Source: Actinoallomurus spadix
GTDB taxonomy: Bacteria; Actinomycetota; Actinomycetes; Streptosporangiales; Streptosporangiaceae
Length of the DNA stretch: 64,000 nucleotides
Direction of reading: 5' to 3'
NCBI RefSeq assembly: GCF_024055725.1
Contig: NZ_JAMXMX010000009.1
Location: 186,001 to 250,000 of the forward strand
Shown here: positions 21,730-30,469 of the stretch, one piece after another
How the letters are laid out: every line of letters starts with the position of its first letter
How positions within the stretch are numbered: position 1 is the first letter of the stretch
Translations under genes and position numbers: made by a program
Notes under the pieces: model-generated
What the model saw: only the letters and a program-made list of their open reading frames with translations
Databases searched by the model: none
What the model was told of the DNA's origin: nothing

Positions 21730-23103
21730 ATGGGCGTTTCGGGCAATCGACTGCGAGAGACGTGGCGGACGTTGATGGGCGAGATCCCCGCCGAACCGCT
21801 CGAAGAGGAACCCGGTGACTCCGTCTCCCCCCGTGCCCTCGACCTCGTCCTGCGCGTCGGCGAGCTGCTGCTGGCCAGCGGTGAGGCCACCGAGCGCGTC
21901 AACGAGTCGATGCTGAGCCTCGCGGTCGCGTACGAACTGCCACGCCCGGACGTCGCGGTGACATTCACCGTCATCACCGTGAACGTCCACCCCGGTAACG
22001 GCGCGATGCCGGTGACCGGCGGGCGCGCGATCCGGCGCCGCTTCCCCGCCTACTGGCGGCTGGTCGCCCTGCACGCGCTCGTACAGGAGGCGTCCCTGGG
22101 CATGCTCGACGTCGAGGAGGCGCACCGCCGGCTCGCGGAGATCAAGCGGATGCCGCCGCCGTACCCGCCGTGGCTGATGGTCGTGGGCCTGGGGCTGATC
22201 GCCGCGTCCGCCAACGTCATGGTGGGCGGTGGGCCGCTCGGCGCGGGCACGGCCTTCGTGGCGACGATCCTCGGCGACCGTACGGCCGCGGCCCTGGCGC
22301 GTCGCGGTGTCGCGGAGTTCTTCCAGTTCACGGTGGCCGCCGGGATCGGCGCGGCGGCCGCGTCGCTGGTGATCGCGGTCGGCGCCCCGGCCCACGCCTC
22401 GGCGATCGTGACCGGCGCCGTCCTGGCTCTGCTGCCGGGGCGGCCCCTCGTCGCGAGCATCCAGGACGGCATCACGGGCGACCTCATCAGCGCGGGCGCC
22501 CGGCTGCTCGAGGTCTTCTTCATCGTTGCGGCGATCGTCTCGGGTCTCGGCGTGGTCGTGTACGCCGCCGTGCGCCTGGGGATCCCGGTGGACGTGGGCG
22601 ACCTGCCCGCCGCGCCGGCGTCTCTGCTGCCGGTCACGGTGATCGCCGCGGCGGCGGTGTCGCTGACGTTCGCGCTGTCCCTCGCCGTACCGCGCGCCGC
22701 GCTCGCCGCCGCCGCGCTGGGTGGCGCGCTGATCTGGGTGGTGTACGTCCTGGCGCGCGGGGCCGGCGTGACGCCGGTGCTCGCCTCGGCGATCGGCGCG
22801 GTGATCGTGGGACTCCTCGGGAACCTCCTGGCCCGCCGCCGTCACGAGCCGGCGCTCCCGTACATCGTGCCCGCGATCGCGCCGCTGCTGCCGGGCACGG
22901 CGTTGTACCGCGGGATGATCGAACTGAACCTCGGGCTCCCCCAGGACGGCGTGCTGAGCCTGATCGGCGGGATCTCCGTGGCGCTGGCCCTCGGGGCGGG
23001 CGTCAACCTCGGCGGTGAGTTCGTGCGCGCGTTCCAGCGGGTGGGTCTCGGGGTCTCCGGTCGCGGCGCCCGCCCGGCTGCCCGCCGCACCCGCGGCTAC
23101 TGA
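21730..23103 (+). CDS. thrE: threonine/serine exporter family membrane protein (ThrE)
   Basis: A 457-residue fusion of the two ThrE modules. The cytoplasmic start (ALDLVLRVGELLLASGEATE, then NVHPGNG and EEAHRRLAEI) precedes about ten membrane segments, among them WLMVVGLGLIAASANVMV and ALAAAALGGALIWVVYVLA. The C-terminal module has ALPYIVPAIAPLLPGTALY. ATG 21730 lacks a strong ribosome site. Family members export small amino acids; the substrate here is not proven. Confidence 0.88.
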   Translation: MGVSGNRLRETWRTLMGEIPAEPLEEEPGDSVSPRALDLVLRVGELLLASGEATERVNESMLSLAVAYELPRPDVAVTFTVITVNVHPGNGAMPVTGGRAIRRRFPAYWRLVALHALVQEASLGMLDVEEAHRRLAEIKRMPPPYPPWLMVVGLGLIAASANVMVGGGPLGAGTAFVATILGDRTAAALARRGVAEFFQFTVAAGIGAAAASLVIAVGAPAHASAIVTGAVLALLPGRPLVASIQDGITGDLISAGARLLEVFFIVAAIVSGLGVVVYAAVRLGIPVDVGDLPAAPASLLPVTVIAAAAVSLTFALSLAVPRAALAAAALGGALIWVVYVLARGAGVTPVLASAIGAVIVGLLGNLLARRRHEPALPYIVPAIAPLLPGTALYRGMIELNLGLPQDGVLSLIGGISVALALGAGVNLGGEFVRAFQRVGLGVSGRGARPAARRTRGY

Positions 23104-23116
23104 CCGTCGACCACCT

Positions 23117-23130
23117 AGCAAGCGTTTGGT
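23117..23130. promoter_or_regulatory. KstR2-like operator, site 1
   Basis: AGCAAGCGTTTGGT matches the published KstR2 consensus AnCAAGnnCTTGnT with one mismatch. It ends 12 bases before the GTG of the acyl-CoA dehydrogenase, so the transcript may be leaderless. Confidence 0.55.
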
Positions 23131-23142
23131 TATCATCGTTTC

Positions 23143-24147
23143 GTGAGCGACGAACTCGACGACCTGCGGGCGGCCGTCCGCGCGTTCCTGGGCGAAGAGT
23201 GCCCGCCTCCTGCCGTCCGAAGACTCATGGCCGACCCGGCCGCGCACGACGCGGCGCTGTGGCGGCGGCTCTCGGGGGAGCTCGGGCTCACGGGCCTGGC
23301 CGTCCCGGAGGAGCACGGCGGAGCGGGTCGCGGGCTCACCGAACTCGCCGTCGTCTGCGAGGAGCTGGGCCGGGCGCTGACCCCCGTCCCCTATCTCGCC
23401 GCCGCGGTGCTCACCGCGTACGCCGTGCGGGACGGGTGTCTGCTCGCCGGGATCGCCGACGGTTCCGTGATCGGGACCGTCGTCCTGGACGGGGACCTGA
23501 CGGCGGAGGACGACCGGCTGACCGGCACCGCCCCGTACGTCCTCGACGGGCACCTCGCCGAGGTCATCGTCTGCGCGGTCGCCGGCCGGGTGTACGCGGT
23601 GCGTGGCGCGGACGTCGCGCGGACGCCGCACGTGACCCTCGACCAGACGCGGCGGCTGGCGCGCCTGCGGTTCGACGGCACTCCGGCCGAGCGGATCGAC
23701 GGCGACCTGAGCCGGGTACGCGACGTCGCCCTGAGCGCGCTCGCCGCCGAGCAGGCCGGTGGCGCCCGGCGCTGCCTGGAGACGGCCGTCGCGCACGCGC
23801 GGACGCGGGTCCAGTTCGGCCGGCCGATCGGCTCGTTCCAGGCGATCAAGCACAAGCTGGCGGACATGCTCCTGCGCGTCGAGTCCGCGCGGTCCGCGGC
23901 GTACGAGGCGGCGCGGGTCGCCGATCAGGAGCCGGACCGCCTCCCGGTGTACGCCGCGCTCGCCGGGTCGTACTGCGCCGAGGCGTACCTGCACGCGGCG
24001 GGCGAGACGATCCAGATCCTGGGCGGCATCGGCGTCACCTGGGAGCACGACGCCCACCTGCACCTCAAGCGGGCGACCGCGTCCGCCCGGCTCTTCGGCA
24101 CGCCCGAGGCGCACCGCGCCCGGCTCGCCGCCGCGCTGGCGCTGTGA
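23143..24147 (+). CDS. acyl-CoA dehydrogenase (short steroid-type FadE)
   Basis: FAD-dependent dehydrogenase of 334 residues, shorter than the usual 380. It has LGLTGLAVPEEHGGAG at the N-terminus, RTRVQFGRPIGSFQAIKHKL, and the C-terminal ETIQILGGIGVTWEHDAHL. Short FadEs of this kind often form heterotetramers with a second FadE in mycobacterial steroid catabolism. The partner could be the dehydrogenase at 34130, but that is inference. GTG 23143 has no ribosome site; the KstR2-like site lies just upstream. Confidence 0.88.
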   Translation: MSDELDDLRAAVRAFLGEECPPPAVRRLMADPAAHDAALWRRLSGELGLTGLAVPEEHGGAGRGLTELAVVCEELGRALTPVPYLAAAVLTAYAVRDGCLLAGIADGSVIGTVVLDGDLTAEDDRLTGTAPYVLDGHLAEVIVCAVAGRVYAVRGADVARTPHVTLDQTRRLARLRFDGTPAERIDGDLSRVRDVALSALAAEQAGGARRCLETAVAHARTRVQFGRPIGSFQAIKHKLADMLLRVESARSAAYEAARVADQEPDRLPVYAALAGSYCAEAYLHAAGETIQILGGIGVTWEHDAHLHLKRATASARLFGTPEAHRARLAAALAL

Positions 24148-24240
24148 CTACCTGCCGACCCTCCGGTAGACGATCACCAGCACGAGGCAGAGGACGACCA
24201 GGGCGACGATGACGATCACGCCTTTGATCAGGTAGTCCAT
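24148..24240 (-). CDS. 30-residue single-span membrane peptide (putative)
   Basis: Nearly the whole peptide is one hydrophobic helix (GVIVIVALVVLCLVLVIVY) framed by MDYLIK and RRVGR, the positive-inside pattern of small bitopic proteins. ATG 24240 has only a weak ribosome site. It lies downstream of another small membrane protein on the same strand, and both are divergent from the TetR gene. Function unknown. Confidence 0.5.
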   Translation of the reverse strand: MDYLIKGVIVIVALVVLCLVLVIVYRRVGR

Positions 24241-24323
24241 CGCGAGCTCGTGGAGGACCCGGTCTCCGTCTCCGTCCGCGACGGCCCGGGTGCCTCCGGA
24301 CGACAGGACCGGCAGGCCCCGGC

Positions 24324-24629
24324 TCACCGGCCCGTCCCCTTCCCGTCCCGCGCCGGACGGTCTTCGAGGTATCCCAGGAGGGTGCGGGCCGCCGCGCGGC
24401 GGGCGCCGCCGCGCGCGCTCCGCCGGCCTGGAGGAACCCCGGCCGGACGGCCGTCCCGATCCTCCCGCGCGAGCGCCCGGAGGAGCGGCTCGACGTACCG
24501 ACGCGCCTCCTGCCACCTGCCGCGGCGTTCGATGGTCACCGCGACGGTGAATCCGGCGATGACCAGCAGCACGACTCCTCCCACGACGAGCGCGAATCTG
24601 ATCATCAGCAGATGCATGACGGTCCCCAT
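24324..24629 (-). CDS. small membrane protein with basic cytoplasmic tail
   Basis: A 101-residue protein. One N-terminal membrane segment (FALVVGGVVLLVIAGFTVAV) is followed by a charged segment (RRGRWQEARRYVEPLLRALA) and an Arg/Gly-rich tail. ATG 24629 has GAGAGGA at six bases. It faces the TetR gene across twin operators, so it is a likely target of that repressor. No family recognised. Confidence 0.6.
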   Translation of the reverse strand: MGTVMHLLMIRFALVVGGVVLLVIAGFTVAVTIERRGRWQEARRYVEPLLRALAREDRDGRPAGVPPGRRSARGGARRAAARTLLGYLEDRPARDGKGTGR

Positions 24630-24654
24630 GACGCGTCCTCTCCGGCCGAGCTTA

Positions 24655-24702
24655 TTTAGCACGACCTTGCTACAAAGAATTTAGCACGGTGGTGCTACAA
24701 AG
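24655..24702. promoter_or_regulatory. two tandem operator copies in the TetR divergent spacer
   Basis: TTTAGCAC-N5-TGCTACAAAG occurs at 24655-24677 and again at 24680-24702. Only the five central bases differ (GACCT, GGTGG), and each copy is itself an inverted repeat (TAGCA/TGCTA). Centres are 25 bp apart, so two repressor dimers could bind with a slight helical offset. The pair overlaps where both divergent promoters must lie. Confidence 0.8.
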
Positions 24703-24707
24703 GCGTC

Positions 24708-25337
24708 ATGCCGAAGAAGGTCGATCCAGAGGCCCGCCGCCACGAGGTGGCCGAGGCCGTGTTCCGCGTCACCCGCCGGGACGGGCTGGAGCACGCGTCC
24801 CTGCGCAACGTCGCCGCCGAGGCCGGTCTGGCCGTCGGCTCGGTACGGCACTACTTCGAGGGCCAGACCGACATCATGATCTTCGCGATGCGGCACTTCG
24901 TGGATCGCGTCGGCGCGCGCCTGCTGGAGCATGTGCGCGACAGGCCCGGCCCCGGCGCCTCCGCCGACCGGCACGTCGCCGCCTTCGAGGCGGCGCTCGC
25001 CGAGCTGCTGCCCCTCGACGCGGAGCGGCGCGAGGAGACCGAGGTGTGGCTGGCCTTCACCGTGAGCGCCCGCACCCGCGAGGAACTGCGGCCGTACGCC
25101 GAGCGGCTGTACGACCAGACCCGCGAACTCGTCCACAAGGTGCTCACGGCGGCGGAGCGGACCGGCGTCCTGCGGGACGGCGTCGACGCGGACACCGAGA
25201 CCGAGCGCCTGTACGCGCTGGTCGACGGGCTCGCGCTGCACTCCGTCCTGCAGCCCGGCCGTCTCGACGCGGAGGGTCTGCGGGCCGCGCTGCGCCGGCA
25301 CCTCGACGAGATCATGCCGCGGGCCGCCGGCCGGTGA
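24708..25337 (+). CDS. TetR-family repressor
   Basis: A 209-residue regulator. Its N-terminal helix-turn-helix reads ASLRNVAAEAGLAVGSVRHYF, followed by a helical ligand domain typical of TetR_C members. ATG 24708 is six bases after the second operator copy, so autoregulation is very likely. It probably also controls the two small membrane proteins opposite. Ligand unknown. Confidence 0.88.
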   Translation: MPKKVDPEARRHEVAEAVFRVTRRDGLEHASLRNVAAEAGLAVGSVRHYFEGQTDIMIFAMRHFVDRVGARLLEHVRDRPGPGASADRHVAAFEAALAELLPLDAERREETEVWLAFTVSARTREELRPYAERLYDQTRELVHKVLTAAERTGVLRDGVDADTETERLYALVDGLALHSVLQPGRLDAEGLRAALRRHLDEIMPRAAGR

Positions 25338-25434
25338 CCTGAGACACTTCCGCCCCCCTGCGGAACCGACGCCGGGGAATGCCGGCCCGCGCGCGGCTCG
25401 TTGGCTCCATGGATCCCCCCGTGAGGTGCCCCCT

Positions 25435-26577
25435 GTGAGCGATATCCCCCCGAGGCCCGGCGATCCCCCGCCCGGGCCGCGCCCGCCGGCGCGCCGTCGA
25501 TGGCCGCGCCGGACGGGACGCGCGGCGATGCTCGGGGCGGTCGGCGTCTCGGCCTGGGCGTTCCGCGGGAGCCTGCCCGACGCGGGTGCACTGTGGTCCG
25601 TCGCGACGGGCGCCGATCCCTGGTGGCTGGTCGTGATGGTGCTCGCGCAACTGGCGTCGATGGCGATGTTCGCACGGGTGCAGCGGCGGTTGCTGCGGGC
25701 GGGCGGGGTCCGGTTGCCGCTGCCCCGGGCGCTGCAGATCACCTACGCGGGGAACGCGCTGTCGACCACACTTCCGGTCGGCCCGGCGGTCAGCGTGGCG
25801 TTCACGTTCGGCCGGTTCCGGCGGGCCGGGGCGACGCCACGGCTGGCGACGGCCGTGATCGTCGTGGGCGGCGTGGTGATGAACCTCGGGTACGCCGTCG
25901 TGGGTCTCACGGCCCTGGTGGCCGAGCCGCACTCCCGGTCCACGGCGGTCACCGGCCTGGTGGCCCTGGCCGCCGCGCTGTGCGCCACCGCCCTGCTGTG
26001 GAGGTGGCGGCGGGCCGCGATGAACGGCCTGGCGCTGCGCGTGTTCGGGCCGCTGCTGCGGCACCGGTTCGCCGCACCGCTCACCGAGATGTGGCAGGGC
26101 CGGGGCGCGCTGCGCCTGAGCACCCTCGACTGGGGCGTCCTCGGCCTGATGGCCGTCCTGAACTGGTCCTTCGACATCCTCTCCCTCGTGGCCGCCGGGC
26201 GCGCGGTGGGCGTGCACACGTCGCTGTACGCCGCGGCGCTCGCCTACTACGCCGCCCAGGCCGCCGGCAGCATGGTTCCCCTGCTGCCGGGCGGCCTCGG
26301 CGCGATCGAGGCGAGCCTGACCGCGTCGCTGGTCGCGTTCGGCGCGCGGGCCGTTCCGGCGGGGGCGGCGGTGGCGCTCTACCGGCTCGCGGCCTTCTGG
26401 GCCGTCATCGGCGCCGGCTGGCTCGCCTGGCTCGCGATCAAGATGGGCGACGAGGACCTGTCCTGGATCCGGGGTCGCCGGGCGCTCGACGGCGTGGAGA
26501 CGCCGCCGGCCGGCGCGCTCATGGCGGCCGGTGCGGCGCGGGCCGCCCGGGCGCCGGAGTCCGCCGAGTCCGCCTGA
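25435..26577 (+). CDS. UPF0104 / lysylphosphatidylglycerol-synthase-like membrane protein
   Basis: A 380-residue protein with about eight membrane segments and a proline/arginine-rich N-terminus. Family signs are ALQITYAGNALSTTLPVGP and, near the end, AAGSMVPLLPGGLGAIEASL. Only the flippase-like transmembrane domain is present; there is no aminoacyl-transferase domain. GTG 25435 is chosen because GAGG precedes it. Lipid or glycolipid transport is a reasonable guess. Confidence 0.8.
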   Translation: MSDIPPRPGDPPPGPRPPARRRWPRRTGRAAMLGAVGVSAWAFRGSLPDAGALWSVATGADPWWLVVMVLAQLASMAMFARVQRRLLRAGGVRLPLPRALQITYAGNALSTTLPVGPAVSVAFTFGRFRRAGATPRLATAVIVVGGVVMNLGYAVVGLTALVAEPHSRSTAVTGLVALAAALCATALLWRWRRAAMNGLALRVFGPLLRHRFAAPLTEMWQGRGALRLSTLDWGVLGLMAVLNWSFDILSLVAAGRAVGVHTSLYAAALAYYAAQAAGSMVPLLPGGLGAIEASLTASLVAFGARAVPAGAAVALYRLAAFWAVIGAGWLAWLAIKMGDEDLSWIRGRRALDGVETPPAGALMAAGAARAARAPESAESA

Positions 26578-26626
26578 CCCGTCGCACCCGCCTTGTTGCC
26601 GTACGATCTCGCTGCTACGCTTCCCA

Positions 26627-26640
26627 AGCGAGCGCTTGGT
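26627..26640. promoter_or_regulatory. KstR2-like operator, site 2
   Basis: AGCGAGCGCTTGGT has one mismatch to AnCAAGnnCTTGnT. It also lies within a perfect palindrome with arms CCAAGCG and CGCTTGG (26624-26639). It stands 22 bp before the LLM oxidoreductase start. Confidence 0.6.
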
Positions 26641-26662
26641 CGAACAGACTGCCGGAGGCGTG

Positions 26663-27727
26663 ATGTCCCTACGGGTCAGCGTGGGTTACGAACTCGAGGT
26701 GCGCGGGCGCACCCGCGACGTCGAGCAGCGGGCCTTCCAGAACGTCATCGACCAGGTCGTCCTGGCCGACCGCCTCGGCTACGACACGGCGTGGTTCGTG
26801 GAGCACCACTTCACGCGCGGGTTCTCCCACTCCTCCGCCCCCGACCTCGTCCTGGCGGCCTGCTCCCAGCGGACCGAGCGCATCCACCTCGGCCTGGGCG
26901 TCGTCCTGCTGCCGTTCCAGCACCCGGTGCGCACGGCCGAACGGGTCGCCACCCTCGACGTCCTCAGCGGCGGGCGCGTGGAGTTCGGCACCGGGCGCGG
27001 AGCGTCCCCGCTGGAGTACCAGGCGTTCCAGCGGCCCTTCGAGCGGTCCCGGCGGATCTGGGAGGACACCCTCGAGGCGGTGCTGGCGATCTGGACCGCC
27101 GACGGCGAGCCGGTGACCAGGTCCAACGAGTTCTTCGAGGTGCCGGACGTCGCGGTCTACCCGCGTCCGGCGCAGGAGCCCCACCCCCCGGTCTGGGTCG
27201 CCTCGACCTCGCTGGACGGCTACCTCGCGGCGGCCCGCAAGGGCTACAACCTGCTCGGCATGACCATGCTCAAGGGCCTCGACGACGTCGCCGAGGACAT
27301 CGCCGAGTACAAGAAGTGCCTGGCGAGCAGCGGATTCGACCCGGAGACCCGGCGGATCGCGCTGATGATCCCCTGGCACGTCGCGCAGTCGAAGGACGAG
27401 GCCGTCTCCGCGGCCGCCGACGCCGTCCTCTGGTACATCCGGCGCCAGGTGAACCTCGTCACTCCCCCCGACTACTACGACGCCCGGCACGCCACCCACC
27501 GGGTGCTGGGCCAGCTCGCCGCCGGCCTGCCGCCCGAGGATGCCATGGAGACCCTCCGCGAGCACCACATGGTGGTCGTGGACGACGTCGAGGGCTCCCG
27601 CAAGGCCGTCGAGCGCGTCCAGGCCGCCGGGGCCACCGACCTGATCCTCCAGGCCCAGGTCGGCGGCCTGGCGGGCGAGCACGTGACCGCGTCGATGCGG
27701 CTGTTCATGGACGAGGTGATGGGGTGA
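26663..27727 (+). CDS. LLM-class (luciferase-like) flavin/F420 oxidoreductase
   Basis: A 354-residue TIM-barrel monooxygenase/oxidoreductase. It has DTAWFVEHHF, GLGVVLLPFQHPVRTAERVATLD and the family GGRVEFGTGRGASPLEYQAF segment, then PPVWVASTSL. ATG 26663 has GGAGG at good spacing. FMN versus F420 cannot be decided from sequence. It is the first gene of a three-gene operon with a PaaK-like fragment and a FadD3-like ligase, headed by a KstR2-like site, so it probably acts on a CoA-linked or ring-cleaved acid intermediate. Confidence 0.88.
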   Translation: MSLRVSVGYELEVRGRTRDVEQRAFQNVIDQVVLADRLGYDTAWFVEHHFTRGFSHSSAPDLVLAACSQRTERIHLGLGVVLLPFQHPVRTAERVATLDVLSGGRVEFGTGRGASPLEYQAFQRPFERSRRIWEDTLEAVLAIWTADGEPVTRSNEFFEVPDVAVYPRPAQEPHPPVWVASTSLDGYLAAARKGYNLLGMTMLKGLDDVAEDIAEYKKCLASSGFDPETRRIALMIPWHVAQSKDEAVSAAADAVLWYIRRQVNLVTPPDYYDARHATHRVLGQLAAGLPPEDAMETLREHHMVVVDDVEGSRKAVERVQAAGATDLILQAQVGGLAGEHVTASMRLFMDEVMG

Positions 27728-28800
27728 CCTGGCTCTCCCGCGACGCCCTCCCGGCCGGCCGTGACGCGGCGGGGCTGCTCCTCGTCTCCCCCGAGGCCGA
27801 CGTGGTCCTGCCGCTGACCGCCGAGGACCGCGCGGCCGCGCTGGACCTCGCGGCGACGACGCTGCGCGCCGCCGGCGTCGGCCCCGGCGACCGGGTCGTG
27901 GTCGCGCTGAACAACGACGGCGAGGCGACCGGGACCCTGATCGCGCAGGCGTGCGCCGAGGTCGCCCGGGCCACCGCCGCGCCCGGGCCGCGCGGCCGTC
28001 TCCGCCTGCACCACGCCCTGGAGGCGGTACGGGCGACCACGCTGCTCGCGACGCCCGCGGGCGCGATGGACCTGCTCGCTCGCCTGCATCTGGAGTTCCT
28101 CCTCGACCCGCTGGACCTCGGTCTGCGCCACATCCTGCTCACCGGGGAGATCCCCTCGCCGGGCACGTACGCGCAACTGGCGTCGGAGTTCGGGGCCGAG
28201 GTCGGCGAGCTGTACGCCGATCCGTTCTTCGGCCTGCCGGTGGCCCACCGGACCGCGCGCGACGCGGCGTACACCCCGGCCCGCGAGGGGCTACTGGGCG
28301 TGGCGCCGATCGGCAAGGACGTGCTGCTCGAACCGCCGTACGAGGCCGGGGCGGCGGAGATCGTGATCACGCCCGCCTGGCACTCCACGCTGGCCGGCGC
28401 GACGCTGCGCACCGGGCAGGTCGTGCGCCTGACCGGGGGCGCGGGTGTCCCCCCGCCGGGCCATACGGTGGGCGAGCACATCCTCGTGCGGGGACGGTGG
28501 CTCTCGATCCCGCGGGTGGCGGCGGCCCTGGCCCGGATCGACGGCATCGCCCGCTGGGACCTGCGCGTGTCCCGCGCGGGCACCCTCGACGCCGCGGCGC
28601 TGCACGTCACCTTCAACCGCACGACGCTCGTGAAGAACCCGATGTGGCGGTCGCGCATCCACCAGGCCCTCGTCGCGATCACCCCGATCGCCGTCGAGGT
28701 CGTCGTCGAGGACGACGTCGCGGAGCAGGCCCGGCCCGGAACCGTGACCGATCTGCGCGGACACCACCTGGGCCGGGACAGGGCGGCCGTCTCGGAGTGA
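27724..28800 (+). CDS. truncated PaaK-like adenylate-forming protein
   Basis: A 358-residue protein whose middle and C-terminus resemble phenylacetate-CoA ligases: HILLTGEIPSPGTYAQLASE, GELYADPFFGLPVAH, a TGQVVRL segment and RGRWLSIPRVAAALARI. The N-terminal P-loop region of an active ligase (SSGTTGxPK type) is absent; in its place is only about 90 residues without that motif. GTG 27724 overlaps the LLM stop (GTGA). It may bind acyl-adenylates or act as a non-catalytic partner of the ligase downstream; I cannot assign a reaction. Confidence 0.6.
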   Translation: MTWLSRDALPAGRDAAGLLLVSPEADVVLPLTAEDRAAALDLAATTLRAAGVGPGDRVVVALNNDGEATGTLIAQACAEVARATAAPGPRGRLRLHHALEAVRATTLLATPAGAMDLLARLHLEFLLDPLDLGLRHILLTGEIPSPGTYAQLASEFGAEVGELYADPFFGLPVAHRTARDAAYTPAREGLLGVAPIGKDVLLEPPYEAGAAEIVITPAWHSTLAGATLRTGQVVRLTGGAGVPPPGHTVGEHILVRGRWLSIPRVAAALARIDGIARWDLRVSRAGTLDAAALHVTFNRTTLVKNPMWRSRIHQALVAITPIAVEVVVEDDVAEQARPGTVTDLRGHHLGRDRAAVSE

Positions 28801-28841
28801 CGGCGGGCCGTTCCCCACCCACAGGAGCGGAGGCGTGTGCC

Positions 28842-30428
28842 ATGGAACCGGTACCGGACTGGGAGACCATCCCGCGGATGCTGCGCGACCAGGCGGCACG
28901 CCATCCCGGTGACGTCGTCGTCGTGGACGGCGCCGCGACGCTGACGCTGCGCGCGCTCCGGGAGGAGGCCGCGCGGGTGGCCCGCGGGCTGGCCGCCCTC
29001 GGCGTCGGGCCCGGCGACCGCGTCGCCGTGTGGGCGCCGAACTCCGCCTCCTGGGTGGTCATCGCCTGCGGCGTCTGGGACGCCGGGGCGATCGTCACGC
29101 CGTTGTCGACCCGGTTCCGCGGGATCGAGGCCGCCGCCCTGCTGCGGCGGACCGGCGCGCGGGTCCTGTTCATCGACGAGGGATTCCTCGGGTTCTCCTA
29201 CGCCGGCGCGCTGAGAGAGGTCTGCGGCGGGCCGGTCGGCCAGCGGCCGTACGGCGACCTGCCGGAGTTGCGGCACGTCGTCACGCTCCCCGGGACCGGC
29301 GCGCCCCCGCCCGCCCTCGCGTACGAGGACCTGCTCGCGGGCGGCGAGAGGGTCACGGACGCCGAGGAGCGCGCGCTGGCGGTCGGCCCGGACGACCTCG
29401 CCGAGATCATGGCCACGTCCGGCACGACGGGCACGCCGAAGGGCGTCATGCTGCACCACGCGCAACTGCTGCGCGGCTACTGGGACTGGGCGTCGATCGT
29501 CACGCTGCGCGCGGGCGACCGGTATCCGATCATCGCGCCGTTCTCGCACGGGTTCGGGATCAACGCCGGGCTGCTGGCCTGCCTGCTGAGGCGCGCGACG
29601 ATGACGCCGATCTCGGTGTTCGCGCCGGACCCGCTGCTGGACTTGATCGAACGGGACCGGATCAGCGTCCTGGCGGGGCCGCCGACACTGTTCCACCGGA
29701 TCCTGAAGGAGGCCGACGGCCGGGACGTGTCGTCCCTGCGGGTGGCGATCTGCGGGGCGACGGCGGTGCCTCCGGAGCTCATCCGGCGGCTGGTCGAACG
29801 GGTCGGCCTGGACCGGGTGATCAACGCATACGGCCTGATGGAGGGCACCGTCGTGTCGATGACACGCGCCGGGGACCCGGTCGAGGTGATCGCCGCCACC
29901 ACCGGGCGTCCCGTGCCGGGCGTGACGGTCCGGATCGTCGACGACGACGGGAAGGACCTGCCGGCCGGGGAGCGCGGAGAGATCCTCGTCGGCGGGTACG
30001 GCGTGATGCGCGGCTACTGGGACGACCCCGCGCGGACGGCCGAGGCCGTCGACGCCGACGGGTGGCTGCACACCGGGGACGTCGGCGCGCTCGACGCGCA
30101 AGGAAACCTCGCGGTCGTCGACCGGAAGAAGGACATGTTCATCGTCGGGGGGTTCAACGCGTACCCGGCGGAGATCGAGGCGCTGCTCCTGCACCATCCC
30201 GCCGTCGCCCAGGCGGCGGTGGTCGCGGTGCCCGACGAGACGCTGGGCGAGGTCGGATGGGCCTTCGTGGTCCCCTCGGCCCCGGTCGAACCGGCCGAGA
30301 TCGTCGCCTGGGCGCGCGAGCACCTGTCCAACTACAAGGTTCCCCGGCGCGTCACGATCGTCGACGCCCTGCCCGCGAACGCCAACGGCAAGGTCGACAA
30401 GCGGGCGCTCCGCGCCCGGATCCGCTAG
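28842..30428 (+). CDS. acyl-CoA synthetase, FadD3-like
   Basis: ATP-dependent CoA ligase of 528 residues. The AMP motif is MATSGTTGTPKGVMLHH, followed by AYGLMEGT, GWLHTGDVGALD, the hinge DRKKDMFIVGGFNAYPAEIE, and the catalytic lysine in ANGKVDK. From memory the sequence closely follows mycobacterial FadD3, the ligase for the steroid-derived acid HIP. ATG 28842 has GGAGG nine bases upstream. Third gene of the operon behind KstR2-like site 2. A general fatty-acid ligase role is the alternative. Confidence 0.85.
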   Translation: MEPVPDWETIPRMLRDQAARHPGDVVVVDGAATLTLRALREEAARVARGLAALGVGPGDRVAVWAPNSASWVVIACGVWDAGAIVTPLSTRFRGIEAAALLRRTGARVLFIDEGFLGFSYAGALREVCGGPVGQRPYGDLPELRHVVTLPGTGAPPPALAYEDLLAGGERVTDAEERALAVGPDDLAEIMATSGTTGTPKGVMLHHAQLLRGYWDWASIVTLRAGDRYPIIAPFSHGFGINAGLLACLLRRATMTPISVFAPDPLLDLIERDRISVLAGPPTLFHRILKEADGRDVSSLRVAICGATAVPPELIRRLVERVGLDRVINAYGLMEGTVVSMTRAGDPVEVIAATTGRPVPGVTVRIVDDDGKDLPAGERGEILVGGYGVMRGYWDDPARTAEAVDADGWLHTGDVGALDAQGNLAVVDRKKDMFIVGGFNAYPAEIEALLLHHPAVAQAAVVAVPDETLGEVGWAFVVPSAPVEPAEIVAWAREHLSNYKVPRRVTIVDALPANANGKVDKRALRARIR

Positions 30429-30469
30429 GACCTGGGTAGGACAGTGGGCTTCGAGATGGGCCCTGGGTC

